Positions 28,010 through 36,527 of a DNA stretch of 64,000 bases are shown here, in pieces. The notes under the pieces are model-generated. The model was not told the origin of the DNA, made no database searches, and was given only the letters and a program-made list of their open reading frames with translations. A program made the translations under genes and the position numbers. The stretch comes from Catonella morbi ATCC 51271 (GTDB lineage: Bacteria; Bacillota; Clostridia; Lachnospirales; Lachnospiraceae). The first letter of the stretch is position 1, and each line of letters begins with the position of its first letter. Where the stretch lies: positions 362,841 to 426,840 of the forward strand of contig NZ_KI535367.1 in assembly GCF_000160035.2 (NCBI RefSeq). The letters are read 5' to 3'.

Positions 28010-29092
28010 TCACCTCTTATAAACCGAAAAATCTCTGTAAAAATAAGATTGGTTTTTCTTAAAAAGTGACTTGCTTTCCTCTTTTAATAAGCAAAAACTC
28101 TCACTAGGCAAATATCTTTTATTTTGCATATTCCATATAGCAAATCTCGCCCCGGTTCCGCTGATTTTTTCTAATTTATCTACATTTTTCAAAAAATCTT
28201 CCTCATTCATATACTCAAAAATATCCGAGAGATTAAAAAAATCAAACCGCTCTCTTTCAGAAATATCCAAAAGTGAGCCATGAATTAATTGGATTTTGGA
28301 AAGCCTTTCTCTAATCAAAGAAAAATTTTCTTTAACTAAATAAAGTGGCAAGGCGTTTTTTGTAAAATTCCCCCTCAGTATATAACTAAGATAGGGATTG
28401 CTACGATTTTCACTGTGAGAAATGCCGAATTCAAAACGTTTTTTGATATCTCCTCCAACATCACTCTTATCCTCCAAATTCTCATAAAAACTTTTATCCC
28501 TGCCGAGGCTTCCCATCACCTTTATACCAAAGAACACACGAAAAATCATACGAAATCTCAGGTTGTTAATGTATCTTTTATAAAAATGTCTTTGCTTCGT
28601 AAAAGAGGACAGAGAGCAAAACTGATGAAGCCTTTTCGCCCTGCAAAATAAAGGGCAGACAAGCTTTCTAAAAATCTGAAAATATTTTTCAAACTTTCCT
28701 ATATGTATTATCCCCCTTGTAATCAGTTCTCTTCTATGATTAAAGTATTGGTAGCTTTCTTCGTCTAAATATTCTCTCAAGCTAAAAAAAGTACGAAGCC
28801 TGTCACTGCTTTTTCTGATACCAAAGAAAGCCAAAACCTCATCATAACTTAATTTCTCTATCGCAGTCATCTTCAATTTCATCAGATACAGTTGGGTTTT
28901 ATTGACATCAAAAGCATAGATTTTCTCAGGATTGGCAAGGAGCAGGGCGAGGGTATTGTCCCCACCTCCGGCTATGGAAAGTCCTACCTCTCCCTCTTTT
29001 ATTTGCAGAGCTTCTAAGAGAATTTTGCTGTCTTCCCAGCAATTTGAGTAACGTATAAAAGAAAATTTATCTCTCGTCTTCATTGCCCTCAT
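28010..29092 (-). CDS. BtaA-like SAM-dependent 3-amino-3-carboxypropyl transferase
   Basis: This 360-aa protein has the hallmarks of the BtaA/DUF3419 family: YSNCWED near residue 17, the SAM loop LSIAGGGDNTLALLL and the acidic strand YAFDVNKTQ. BtaA itself moves the 3-amino-3-carboxypropyl group of SAM to diacylglycerol in betaine-lipid (DGTS) synthesis. No BtaB-like N-methyltransferase is adjacent, so the product here is probably not a standard betaine lipid. The first ATG (29092) overlaps the preceding gene by 26 bases; an ATG at 29083 is also possible. The middle (residues 140-220) is rich in Arg/Lys/Phe, suggesting membrane contact. Family call is firm, acceptor unknown. Confidence 0.85.
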   Translation of the reverse strand: MRAMKTRDKFSFIRYSNCWEDSKILLEALQIKEGEVGLSIAGGGDNTLALLLANPEKIYAFDVNKTQLYLMKLKMTAIEKLSYDEVLAFFGIRKSSDRLRTFFSLREYLDEESYQYFNHRRELITRGIIHIGKFEKYFQIFRKLVCPLFCRAKRLHQFCSLSSFTKQRHFYKRYINNLRFRMIFRVFFGIKVMGSLGRDKSFYENLEDKSDVGGDIKKRFEFGISHSENRSNPYLSYILRGNFTKNALPLYLVKENFSLIRERLSKIQLIHGSLLDISERERFDFFNLSDIFEYMNEEDFLKNVDKLEKISGTGARFAIWNMQNKRYLPSESFCLLKEESKSLFKKNQSYFYRDFSVYKR

Positions 29093-31610
29093 CTATCCTT
29101 TCTACCGTCCCCTTTATACCGTCTACCCTAACAAGCATTCCATCCTTTATTTGTTCGGTCAAACCTCTGATTCCGACTACAAGCGGAATTCCCATCTCTC
29201 TGGCAATAACCGCAGAATGAGAAAGTACGCTTCCACGTTCTATAATAATCGCCTTTGCCATAGGAAATAGCACTGTCCAACCGGGATCAGTCCGCTTTGC
29301 CATAAGGATGAAGCCTTCTACATCTGCACTTGACGGATCTTCTACGAACTTTACTCTTCCGATAACGGCCTTTCCTCCACCTGCAACTCCCTTTAGAACA
29401 CCGGTTTCGGTATTGCCCTTTTCCTGTCTTGAAAATATCGGAATCATATTTTCCGCCTTAACTTCTCCGTAAAAGTACATTCTTTCAAAAACTTCTTTGT
29501 CTTTATTTGCTTCAAATTCCTGTTTTCTTTCTCTTATCTTTTCCCGAAGCTCTGCTGTTTGTATGGCTTCTCCCTCAGCAAGCTGAAAAAGCTCCTCCTT
29601 TGTAATAAAAAACACATCTCTGTAATATGAAATAACTCCCTCTTCTTCCAGATTATGTCCGATACGAAGAAATATCATACGCACAATATCGTAGATATAA
29701 GTTCTGTAAAGCCTTAAAAATTCCCTGTTTCTTACAAAATACTTGGTAATCTTTACAAGCTTTTTTAATAGCAGTCTCTTTGCAAATGAAACCTGTTTAT
29801 ACAGCTCTTCTTCATCTATTTCAAGTGGCTTATAGACTGACAGTTTCTCTTCCGGCTGCAAATAATTCTTTAAGGTCTGAAACAAAAAGTCCGGATTTTC
29901 TTTAAGTGTGATACTTTCAAGCTTGAGTTCATCCATTACCCTTGCTCCATAGCGTGAAATATAGTTTCTTAAATGCTCTGAAAAATCACTTTCTTCATTT
30001 AACAGTGCTTTCAGCTCTTCCTTTGACTGAGTACGAAATTTAGCGGAAAGTTCCTTATTCTCCCATATCTCATCAACAAGTGCCAACAAGGAAAGGCTCT
30101 GTTTCACGCTTTCCACATTTCCCTGTTTGCTGAGGATTTTACCAAGAAGCCCCTCTGCATCCTGTACACCCTCTTTTTTTAGCAGTTCATTTACCTTTCC
30201 CAGAAAGACCATTGCCCCCATATCATTTACAATCGGTGTTGTAAAATCATCCAAAATAGCTTCTTCCAAATCTTTGTAAATCTGAACCAAACTCCTATTA
30301 TCAAATCCGGCAAAGTCCTGATTTTTATAGTCTTTGGTCACCCTCTCAAACTTCTTTGTAAATGCGGTGGTTGCACGTTTCATATTAATCAGCTTTTTAA
30401 TAAAATAAAAATAAATTTTAAAAAGACGAAACTTTGCCTCTCGTTCTGTTTCCTTTAGCTCCACCTTTACGCCCATCATCTCTTCCATGTAGCGTTTGTT
30501 TTTATTGTAACCGGGATAGAGTGCCGTCATTTTGTACCAGCCGTTAAGACGGTAATAGATTTTATTCTCATAAAATACAATCATATTTTTCAGGTCATCT
30601 GAAATGCTCTCAATCGCCTCTTTTTCTATAAAAAAATTCCCCAATGTCTGACGGTAAATTTTTTCATATACCTCTCTGGCAAAGCTAAATGTCAGTGGTG
30701 TAGTAACACCTGAATAACTTTCTATGATATTGGAATTATCAAGAATAGTTCTCTCTTTGTTTTTTTCAATATGACGGTAGCTCGTAATAAGACGATTTTG
30801 CAACAGGTAAATAACACCGTTTTTTATGGAAAATTCTATATCCCGACCTCGTTTTTTTGTATCAAGTTCTTCTACCTTTAGCCCAAAACTGACAAGTTCC
30901 TGTAGAGTTTCCTCAGAAACAGGCATTGCTTTATCTGACTCAAGTTTGTTGCCAAAGCGGTCATATAGTGCATCATAGCTGTTCTTTTCTCCTGATACCA
31001 AGGCTTCCCCAAGTCCTGTAACCACACTGATTAAAATCTCATCAGGATTGTTAGTACCCGGATTGCTTGTAAACATTACTCCCGACACATCCGCATCTAC
31101 CATTTCCTGTATAATTACAGCCATACCGATATTTCCGTTAATTAAGCCGTTCTCTTTCCTATATGCCATTGCCCTTTCCGAAAAGCAGGACAGATAGCAG
31201 TTCCTTATCGACTCAAAAAGCTCCTCACCCTGTTTTACATTCATAAAAGATTCCATAATTCCTGCAAAGGAACAAGCCTCCCCATCCTCATCCATCGCAC
31301 TGGAACGCACAGCAAGCAGGCAGTTTTCGCCAAAATAAGCCTTAACCCTACCAAGAACCTTCTCTTTCCACTCTCTCTGAAATACTCTGTTTCTCATAAT
31401 AGAGCAGATTTCTTCCCTATTTTCATCCTTATAAAAAGAAAGAAGTGAGAAAAGCCTCTCTCTATCCTCTCCCAAAAACTCATAGAAAGCTTCCCCTGTC
31501 AAAACCAAAAAAGGCGGAACCAAAAAACCGGCTTCAGAAAGCTCTGCAAGCTGAAAAGCCTTTCCACCCAGTTTATCAGGTGCTTTACTATCCCCCATTT
31601 CAAAAATCAT
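29067..31610 (-). CDS. PEP-synthase-related phosphotransferase with rifampin-phosphotransferase architecture
   Basis: The 847-aa protein opens with a PPDK/PEP-synthase ATP-binding domain: KLGGKAFQLAELSEAGFLVPP and later SGVMFTSNPGTNNPDEILIS, VVTGLGEALVSG. It ends with the swivelling phosphohistidine domain (GSVLSHSAVIAREMGIPLVVG, catalytic His). The PEP/pyruvate-binding TIM barrel that follows in true PEP synthase is absent. Instead about 450 residues of unrelated helical sequence lie between the two domains. This is the layout of rifampin phosphotransferase, which transfers the beta phosphate of ATP to a small molecule. It probably phosphorylates or activates a pathway intermediate. It overlaps its neighbours on both sides. 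Confidence 0.82.
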   Translation of the reverse strand: MIFEMGDSKAPDKLGGKAFQLAELSEAGFLVPPFLVLTGEAFYEFLGEDRERLFSLLSFYKDENREEICSIMRNRVFQREWKEKVLGRVKAYFGENCLLAVRSSAMDEDGEACSFAGIMESFMNVKQGEELFESIRNCYLSCFSERAMAYRKENGLINGNIGMAVIIQEMVDADVSGVMFTSNPGTNNPDEILISVVTGLGEALVSGEKNSYDALYDRFGNKLESDKAMPVSEETLQELVSFGLKVEELDTKKRGRDIEFSIKNGVIYLLQNRLITSYRHIEKNKERTILDNSNIIESYSGVTTPLTFSFAREVYEKIYRQTLGNFFIEKEAIESISDDLKNMIVFYENKIYYRLNGWYKMTALYPGYNKNKRYMEEMMGVKVELKETEREAKFRLFKIYFYFIKKLINMKRATTAFTKKFERVTKDYKNQDFAGFDNRSLVQIYKDLEEAILDDFTTPIVNDMGAMVFLGKVNELLKKEGVQDAEGLLGKILSKQGNVESVKQSLSLLALVDEIWENKELSAKFRTQSKEELKALLNEESDFSEHLRNYISRYGARVMDELKLESITLKENPDFLFQTLKNYLQPEEKLSVYKPLEIDEEELYKQVSFAKRLLLKKLVKITKYFVRNREFLRLYRTYIYDIVRMIFLRIGHNLEEEGVISYYRDVFFITKEELFQLAEGEAIQTAELREKIRERKQEFEANKDKEVFERMYFYGEVKAENMIPIFSRQEKGNTETGVLKGVAGGGKAVIGRVKFVEDPSSADVEGFILMAKRTDPGWTVLFPMAKAIIIERGSVLSHSAVIAREMGIPLVVGIRGLTEQIKDGMLVRVDGIKGTVERIDEGNEDER

Positions 31611-32103
31611 ATTTTTTCCTCTTTCTTATGCCAAACCCCACAGAAAAACCCAGTAAAACAATTAAAAATAAGCCTTCTTCCCAACCCGTTTCCTTTAGCG
31701 GAACAGTCAGGCTCATGTAATAAATACCACTTACAAGTCCAATTATTGGCGGAATAAAGGTTAGGGTTTCTTTATAAAAAATCAGCAAAAGTATACCTAA
31801 GCTAAATAGTCCACATACTCCGAAGAATAAAAGGTTAAGTACCAAAAACAGTACTGCAAAGATAATTATAAGTACTCTAAGCATTTCTTTTCTTAGCTGA
31901 ATTTTACCCAGGGCAATGTCCTTTTCATAATCTGTCCAATCATCCGTAAAACGAAGAAACCAAAACTCAATTAAAAAAAGAAAAAAGAGTCGCAGGGCTT
32001 CAGTTTCTTTTGCAAAATACGTGAAAAGAAGTGCCAATACTAATGAAAATCCAATATAGATAAACAATCGTTTCTTATAAAAAAAATATCTTATAACTTC
32101 CAT
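31600..32103 (-). CDS. Miniature UbiA-like membrane transferase
   Basis: A 167-aa protein with about five hydrophobic helices. The motif RFTDDWTDYEKDIALGK after the second helix matches the first Asp-rich motif (N/DDxxDxxxD) of the UbiA prenyltransferase superfamily. UbiA enzymes usually have about 290 residues and nine helices with a second Asp motif; only half is present here. It overlaps the genes before (13 bases) and after (11 bases), so it is no random remnant and is translated with them. It may work as a dimer or have lost catalysis. Superfamily call is moderately sure, activity unknown. Confidence 0.6.
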   Translation of the reverse strand: MEVIRYFFYKKRLFIYIGFSLVLALLFTYFAKETEALRLFFLFLIEFWFLRFTDDWTDYEKDIALGKIQLRKEMLRVLIIIFAVLFLVLNLLFFGVCGLFSLGILLLIFYKETLTFIPPIIGLVSGIYYMSLTVPLKETGWEEGLFLIVLLGFSVGFGIRKRKKYDF

Positions 32104-33164
32104 TTACTCACCACTTTATTGTAAATTTCTGCTTTTATTCTTGTAGGCATTTGACTTTTTCCTATATAATTAAAAAGCTCTTTCATCTCTGCCTTTGGTT
32201 TTTCAGATAACAAATCTCCCGCTAACATCTGCTTTGCTTCTTCCCTTGTAAGTTTACCGGCTCTAACCAAAAAGCTGATTTCAGGCAGACTGTGAGGTCT
32301 TCCCTCAGCACATTGGTATATATATTGGGTGGCTGGGTGAATTCTGCAATCATAATGGTTATAATGCTCTCCCACAGACCATGAGGTATTTTCCTTTAAA
32401 AATGCAACAATCTCTTTTTCATCATAAGGGTGGTATAAAAAGTAGGCGACAAACTCCCTGAAATCATCCCCCTTAACATCCTGAAACAATGCCCTGTTCA
32501 CATCATCCCTCAAGGTCTTATCCAGCTTTTCATCTATTTTCCCAAGAAGCCCTCTGTACAGGCTTTTTAAATCCAAATCTTTTACGGAAGACAGCCCCGC
32601 TCTTACAAGTTCCGAAAATACATCCTCATCATAAGCACGAAACATCTGCTCCGGACTTCTGCCATGAACTATCATTCCTGCATCTATTTTAGATGCTAAA
32701 TTTATCATAGAGGCATAGCCGATATAGGAGCAGGCTATGCAGGGCACCAGCCATTTTTTTATGGAATAGGCATAAAAACGTTTTAAAAGGCTTGGCTTAA
32801 AGTCAATATACTCATGTTCCACCTGAAACTCCTGTACCAGCCTGTCTATATTCTCCTTTGCCTCCTTGGAAAGAAAGCCGTTGTTCATTGTGAATGCCTT
32901 GACATGAAGACGGTAGCGGTGAATCAGCTCATAAAGCACAAATACACTGTCCTTTCCTCCTGAAATCCCCACAGCCGCATCATAAGCGTGCTTACCTTTA
33001 ACCAGACTGATTCTCTCTTCAAACAGTGCTTTCAACCTGTCAAAATCAGTCAGTTTCTCCTTATCTCTAAGATAGGCTTCACAGAAATTGCACAGCCCCT
33101 CTTCATTGAAACGAATATTTCTGACAGTATGGTCATTTAAGCAAAGTTTACAGCTTCGTTTCAT
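32091..33164 (-). CDS. PP-loop ATPase, N-acetyl-sugar amidotransferase-like
   Basis: A 357-aa cytosolic enzyme of the ATP-pyrophosphatase (PP-loop) fold: VGISGGKDSVFVLYEL is the loop. Cys pairs at the N-terminus (CKLCLND, GLCNFC) form a likely zinc knuckle, and PCIACSYIGY is a further Cys motif. It resembles PseA/WbpG-type proteins that amidate sugars, and more distantly thiolation enzymes. In this cluster it could amidate a carboxylate through an adenylate. Its ATG shares one base with the preceding stop (TAATG) and has AAAGGAG before it. Confidence 0.78.
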   Translation of the reverse strand: MKRSCKLCLNDHTVRNIRFNEEGLCNFCEAYLRDKEKLTDFDRLKALFEERISLVKGKHAYDAAVGISGGKDSVFVLYELIHRYRLHVKAFTMNNGFLSKEAKENIDRLVQEFQVEHEYIDFKPSLLKRFYAYSIKKWLVPCIACSYIGYASMINLASKIDAGMIVHGRSPEQMFRAYDEDVFSELVRAGLSSVKDLDLKSLYRGLLGKIDEKLDKTLRDDVNRALFQDVKGDDFREFVAYFLYHPYDEKEIVAFLKENTSWSVGEHYNHYDCRIHPATQYIYQCAEGRPHSLPEISFLVRAGKLTREEAKQMLAGDLLSEKPKAEMKELFNYIGKSQMPTRIKAEIYNKVVSKWKL

Positions 33165-34042
33165 TAAAACTCCTTTACATATACAGCATAACGCTTTTCA
33201 TTGTCTTCCACTCCTTCAGCAAAACGTCTGAAAGTTTCCTTTTGTTCACACTGGAAATGATAAATCATAGTATCATAGCCCTTATTTTTAACCAGTTCAC
33301 TTCCTAAATAAAGCAGGGCAAGATAGATTTTTTGCTTCTGATACTCTTTTTTCACTGCACTCGTCTTTGAAATAAAATCCTTTCCAAAAGGACTGTCATA
33401 GCCAAATACATAACCTACGGCTTCTTCTCCCCTATAGGCGATAATCAAAGAAATGTTTATCTCCTTCACCCATGAAAGATATAGTTTTTCAAACACTTCA
33501 TAGGGGATATCCGAATATAATAAAGCATCTGAAAAGGCATCTTTTGAGATTTCATATACTTCTTTTACCTGAGTAAGAGCCTCCTCCCCTTCAAAGGTAA
33601 CAAAACGATAACCTTCTGCCATTTTTTCATTGTAAATCTGCTCTCCAACCTCATGCAAAGGGTTCTTAATTGCTATTTCCGCACTGCGGTAAGTATACAA
33701 CTCCCTGTAGCCAAGCTCTTTTATGTAATCGGGATAAAATGACGGATTGTTGCAATCCGGGAAAAATCTCAAATCAAAACGGCTGATAGCCCAGCGGTAA
33801 CTCATCCAGGTGGAATAATTCAGCGGTCCCACAAGTGCAGAGTAGCCAAGTGCCTTCGCCTTTTCTTCTATTAAATGAAAAAGCTCCTTCCATTCATCCA
33901 TTTTATCGCTAAGCTCTGTAAAGCCGAACATCGCCTTATAATCTCTCATATTTTCATTTATTATAAGATAGGCAGATGAGTTTCCTACCTCAAATTTTTC
34001 ATAATAATCTGCAAGCTGTAAAATGCCTTTTTCTCTTTCCAT
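33164..34042 (-). CDS. GNAT-fold acyltransferase-like protein
   Basis: A 292-aa protein. The first half contains GPLNYSTWMSYRW and FPDCNNPSFYPDYIKELGY. These resemble the GP-NFST and NPPYY signatures of a broad, poorly characterised YghO-like GNAT group. The second half (about 180-290) has the GNAT core (YRGEEAVGYVFGYDSPF, followed by SAVKKEYQKQKIYLALL in place of the acyl-CoA pyrophosphate loop). It probably transfers an acyl group to an amine or hydroxyl of the pathway product. Starts 17 bases after the kinase-like gene. Substrate unknown. Confidence 0.65.
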   Translation of the reverse strand: MEREKGILQLADYYEKFEVGNSSAYLIINENMRDYKAMFGFTELSDKMDEWKELFHLIEEKAKALGYSALVGPLNYSTWMSYRWAISRFDLRFFPDCNNPSFYPDYIKELGYRELYTYRSAEIAIKNPLHEVGEQIYNEKMAEGYRFVTFEGEEALTQVKEVYEISKDAFSDALLYSDIPYEVFEKLYLSWVKEINISLIIAYRGEEAVGYVFGYDSPFGKDFISKTSAVKKEYQKQKIYLALLYLGSELVKNKGYDTMIYHFQCEQKETFRRFAEGVEDNEKRYAVYVKEF

Positions 34043-34059
34043 ACTTACTTTTCTCCAAA

Positions 34060-35148
34060 TTATTTCAGTCCTGTCCTTCTCTTAATAAGTCCAAATAATC
34101 TTGCTGAATTAACACATAAATCTTCTATAAAATCAAGCGAAAAGAACTTTCCTGCCCTCCTGTAGACACTGAGTTTATTTACAATGAACTCAGAGATATT
34201 AAACTCCAAAATTTTTTGATACTCTTCTTTTCTCATATTGATATTTAAAGCTGAAAACAACTTTTCTCTATGATATTCCATTATATCATACACTTCTGAA
34301 TCAGAAAATTCATGAAGAACAAAACTCAGATACTCAATCAAATCATGCTCCGGATTACCGTATGCCGACAGCTCCCAATCATAGATGACGATATTCTCTC
34401 CATTAAAAAACAAATTCCGAGGGCAAAAATCATTGTGAGTAAGGGTGAAATGTTCTCTAAGTTCCTCTCTTTTTTCATGAATAGTATCAATAAAATTCAT
34501 AAGACAGGGAAGATCTTCCTTAAAATAAAGGACATTCTCATTTCCAAGCTTCTCAAACAATTCCCTCAAAAGAGGTCTGCTTTTTTGATAATCTTTTACA
34601 GAATAACAGTTTAATTTTAACGAAGTAACCGATTCTTTTTTGCCGTAAAAGGAAATATGAAAAGGAAGAATACTGTCTAAGACACGACATACCAAATCTT
34701 TAGACGGTATTTCCACCTCGAAAAACTCTTTCATCACAATCATATATTGGCTTTTCAGCTTATTTTGATAAGTTCCATACACAAAGGGAAGTGATTGTCT
34801 AAGCTCTTTTTCGATTTTATTATAAAATGCTATTTCCCTTAGAAAACTACCATCGAAGCCAAGTATTCTATGATGTCTTGCCAAAGCATAATATAGCTTC
34901 CGGCTTTTTTCATAATTGAGAAGTTTTATTCCGTTAAGTATAACTTTAGAGGACTTGCATTTTATAATGACATCGCTTACCTCATCATCTTTAAAAAAGA
35001 GCCGTAACTTCAAAATCGGTGCCTCTCCCAGACTTGTTTGTCCTGTAAGGCTGTCCCCACCCTCAAGCGGAAGCTGTACGATTTTACTGATGTTTTTATT
35101 CATAATTATTTGAAGATGCTTCTTAAAGCTCTTTTTTTGTATCAGCAT
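34060..35148 (-). CDS. Choline-kinase/aminoglycoside-phosphotransferase-like kinase
   Basis: A 362-aa kinase-fold protein. LTHNDFCPRNLFF is the catalytic loop (HxDxxxxN) and IYDWELSAYGNPEHDL the Mg-binding loop. Family members phosphorylate choline, ethanolamine, antibiotics or sugars. First gene of the cluster; ATG at 35148 after GAAAGGG. Together with the BtaA-like and ligase genes, a lipid head-group or amino-alcohol substrate is an attractive guess. No antibiotic-resistance signature stands out. Confidence 0.75.
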   Translation of the reverse strand: MLIQKKSFKKHLQIIMNKNISKIVQLPLEGGDSLTGQTSLGEAPILKLRLFFKDDEVSDVIIKCKSSKVILNGIKLLNYEKSRKLYYALARHHRILGFDGSFLREIAFYNKIEKELRQSLPFVYGTYQNKLKSQYMIVMKEFFEVEIPSKDLVCRVLDSILPFHISFYGKKESVTSLKLNCYSVKDYQKSRPLLRELFEKLGNENVLYFKEDLPCLMNFIDTIHEKREELREHFTLTHNDFCPRNLFFNGENIVIYDWELSAYGNPEHDLIEYLSFVLHEFSDSEVYDIMEYHREKLFSALNINMRKEEYQKILEFNISEFIVNKLSVYRRAGKFFSLDFIEDLCVNSARLFGLIKRRTGLK

Positions 35149-35207
35149 GATGTCCCTTTCAAGTTTACTAAAACTGCTATGAATATTTTGTCAAAACGTT
35201 CATTTGC

Positions 35208-35235
35208 AGTATATCAGCTTTCTTGTTTTTGTCAA
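35208..35235 (-). promoter_or_regulatory. Probable promoter of the eight-gene biosynthetic cluster
   Basis: On the minus strand TTGACA (35230-35235) and TATACT (35208-35213) lie 16 bases apart, about 60 bases upstream of the first gene. A second TTGACA at 35189-35194 has a poorer -10. Confidence 0.6.
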
Positions 35236-35415
35236 TGAAGGTAGCAAGCGGGTGTTCTTTTTGTAAATTTAAGACCGGATTAAAATTATAGTTGATTTGC
35301 CTTGCCATAATTTTAAGCGGAAAGTCTTAGAAACATAGGGAATTCTGTAAGTAAAAAGAAATATATAAAAGACTTGAAGGAAACTAAAAAAGAGGACAAG
35401 CTGATGAAAGTACTA

Positions 35416-35462
35416 AAAAGAGGTTAGCCCTCCGCCTTAACAGGCAGCGACAAACCTCTTTT
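35416..35462 (-). terminator. Stem-loop, probable terminator at the end of the intron remnant
   Basis: AAAAGAGGTT pairs with AACCTCTTTT, with an inner GCCT/AGGC stem. On the minus strand it runs into TTTTTAGTACTTTC. The spacer around it (35236-35415) shows no gene. Confidence 0.5.
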
Positions 35463-35700
35463 GTATCTTTATACTAGCACATATATGTAAAAAATCAAGT
35501 ATCTGAACAGGGTGGTCTGCATGTCTTATGCATGGGACACCTCGCTTCAAGAACTCTTGGTCGAACTCATTGAGGTAGATATTCGCAAGCAAAGGGGATA
35601 GATTCCCTCCTTGTGGCGACCCTTCCTCTGTTTCGATAACTACTCCATTTTCCATTACGCCACTTTTCAGATACCTCTTGTCTGCCTCATTTATCATCAT
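35437..35700 (-). pseudogene. Remnant of a group II intron reverse transcriptase
   Basis: The 87-residue piece contains RYLKSGVMENGVV and EEGSPQGGNLSPLLANIYL, blocks of the LtrA-type reverse transcriptase around the SPQG motif. The active-site YADD that should follow reads RHADH and the sequence then becomes unrelated. N-terminal reverse-transcriptase blocks, the maturase and endonuclease domains and any intron ribozyme ends are missing. It marks an old insertion at the edge of the biosynthetic cluster. Confidence 0.85.
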
Positions 35701-35763
35701 GATTCCGTGTAGTTATTGGACTTCGACTTGTACAGTAGCCTTATCCTCATGCATAACCTCATA

Positions 35764-35802
35764 AAAGAATAGACCATCTCTTAAAAGTTAGTCTATTCTT
35801 TG
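35764..35802 (-). terminator. Terminator at the end of the mtn/dha operon
   Basis: AAAGAATAGAC pairs with GTCTATTCTTTG around a 14-base loop, with T-rich sequence on both sides. It lies about 80 bases past the DhaL-like stop codon on the minus strand. It could also act on the plus strand. Confidence 0.65.
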
Positions 35803-35882
35803 TTTAATTATTATTCAGTTTATAACTTAAAATTATCATCAAAAATAGCTATAGCCAATGCTAAATACTTCTGACATTATAC

Positions 35883-36518
35883 TCATACAAAATATCTTCC
35901 TAAACCTTCTAAAAGATATAGTCCTGCCATTGCACCCTGGTCAGGGATTCCTTTTGCCTTCGCCGCAAAAACTACAGCCTTTCCATACTTAGGTGTCATC
36001 TCTTTGGTTGCTTCCACACCCTTTTTAGCACCTTCAACAGCTGATTCCATTATCCCTTTAAGACTCTTTCCGGATTCAAATGCCTCTTTTGCCGCTTCAA
36101 ATGCCGGATGGATAGCATCTAACAGAGTGCGCTCACCTACCTCGCATTTCCCTCTTTTTTTGATACCTTCCACATAGCCTTCAAGGAAATCCACCAATTC
36201 CTGTCTACCCATAGACTTTTTATCCTTTAGCTTCTTTCCGCCTTCCATAACTCCGCTAGACATAAGCGTTCCCATAGTGGAAGGAACTACCGCTGCCATC
36301 TTCATTCCTGCTTTGACCAAAGTCATTCCTATATTATTCTCATCCATATTCTCTGCAATCAGTTCAGGAAGTGCACCGAAGCCCTTATTCATAGTAAGAC
36401 CAAGATCACCATCACCCATATTGGCATCCATTTCGCAGAGTTCATCTTTCTTTTCAGCAAATATATCACTTACTCCCTTAAAAAGTTCCGGAAGTTCCTT
36501 AGCTAATATTTCTTCCAT
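35883..36518 (-). CDS. DhaL-like ADP/ATP-binding subunit of a dihydroxyacetone-type kinase
   Basis: A 211-aa all-helical protein. CEMDANMGDGDLGLTM supplies the Asp cluster that binds Mg-nucleotide, MGTLMSSGVMEGG a glycine turn, and GERTLLDAIHPAF the helix seen in DhaL/DAK2. Paired with the DhaK-like gene it should form a kinase that uses ATP directly, because no DhaM phosphocarrier gene is present. Last gene of the ten-gene locus; start after GTAGGAGG. Substrate may be dihydroxyacetone or another short ketose. Confidence 0.85.
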   Translation of the reverse strand: MEEILAKELPELFKGVSDIFAEKKDELCEMDANMGDGDLGLTMNKGFGALPELIAENMDENNIGMTLVKAGMKMAAVVPSTMGTLMSSGVMEGGKKLKDKKSMGRQELVDFLEGYVEGIKKRGKCEVGERTLLDAIHPAFEAAKEAFESGKSLKGIMESAVEGAKKGVEATKEMTPKYGKAVVFAAKAKGIPDQGAMAGLYLLEGLGRYFV

Positions 36519-36527
36519 GCTATCCTC

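Noticed and set aside
34060..35148. Aminoglycoside resistance kinase
   Set aside because: The fold is shared by choline kinases and many others; operon context argues for biosynthesis.
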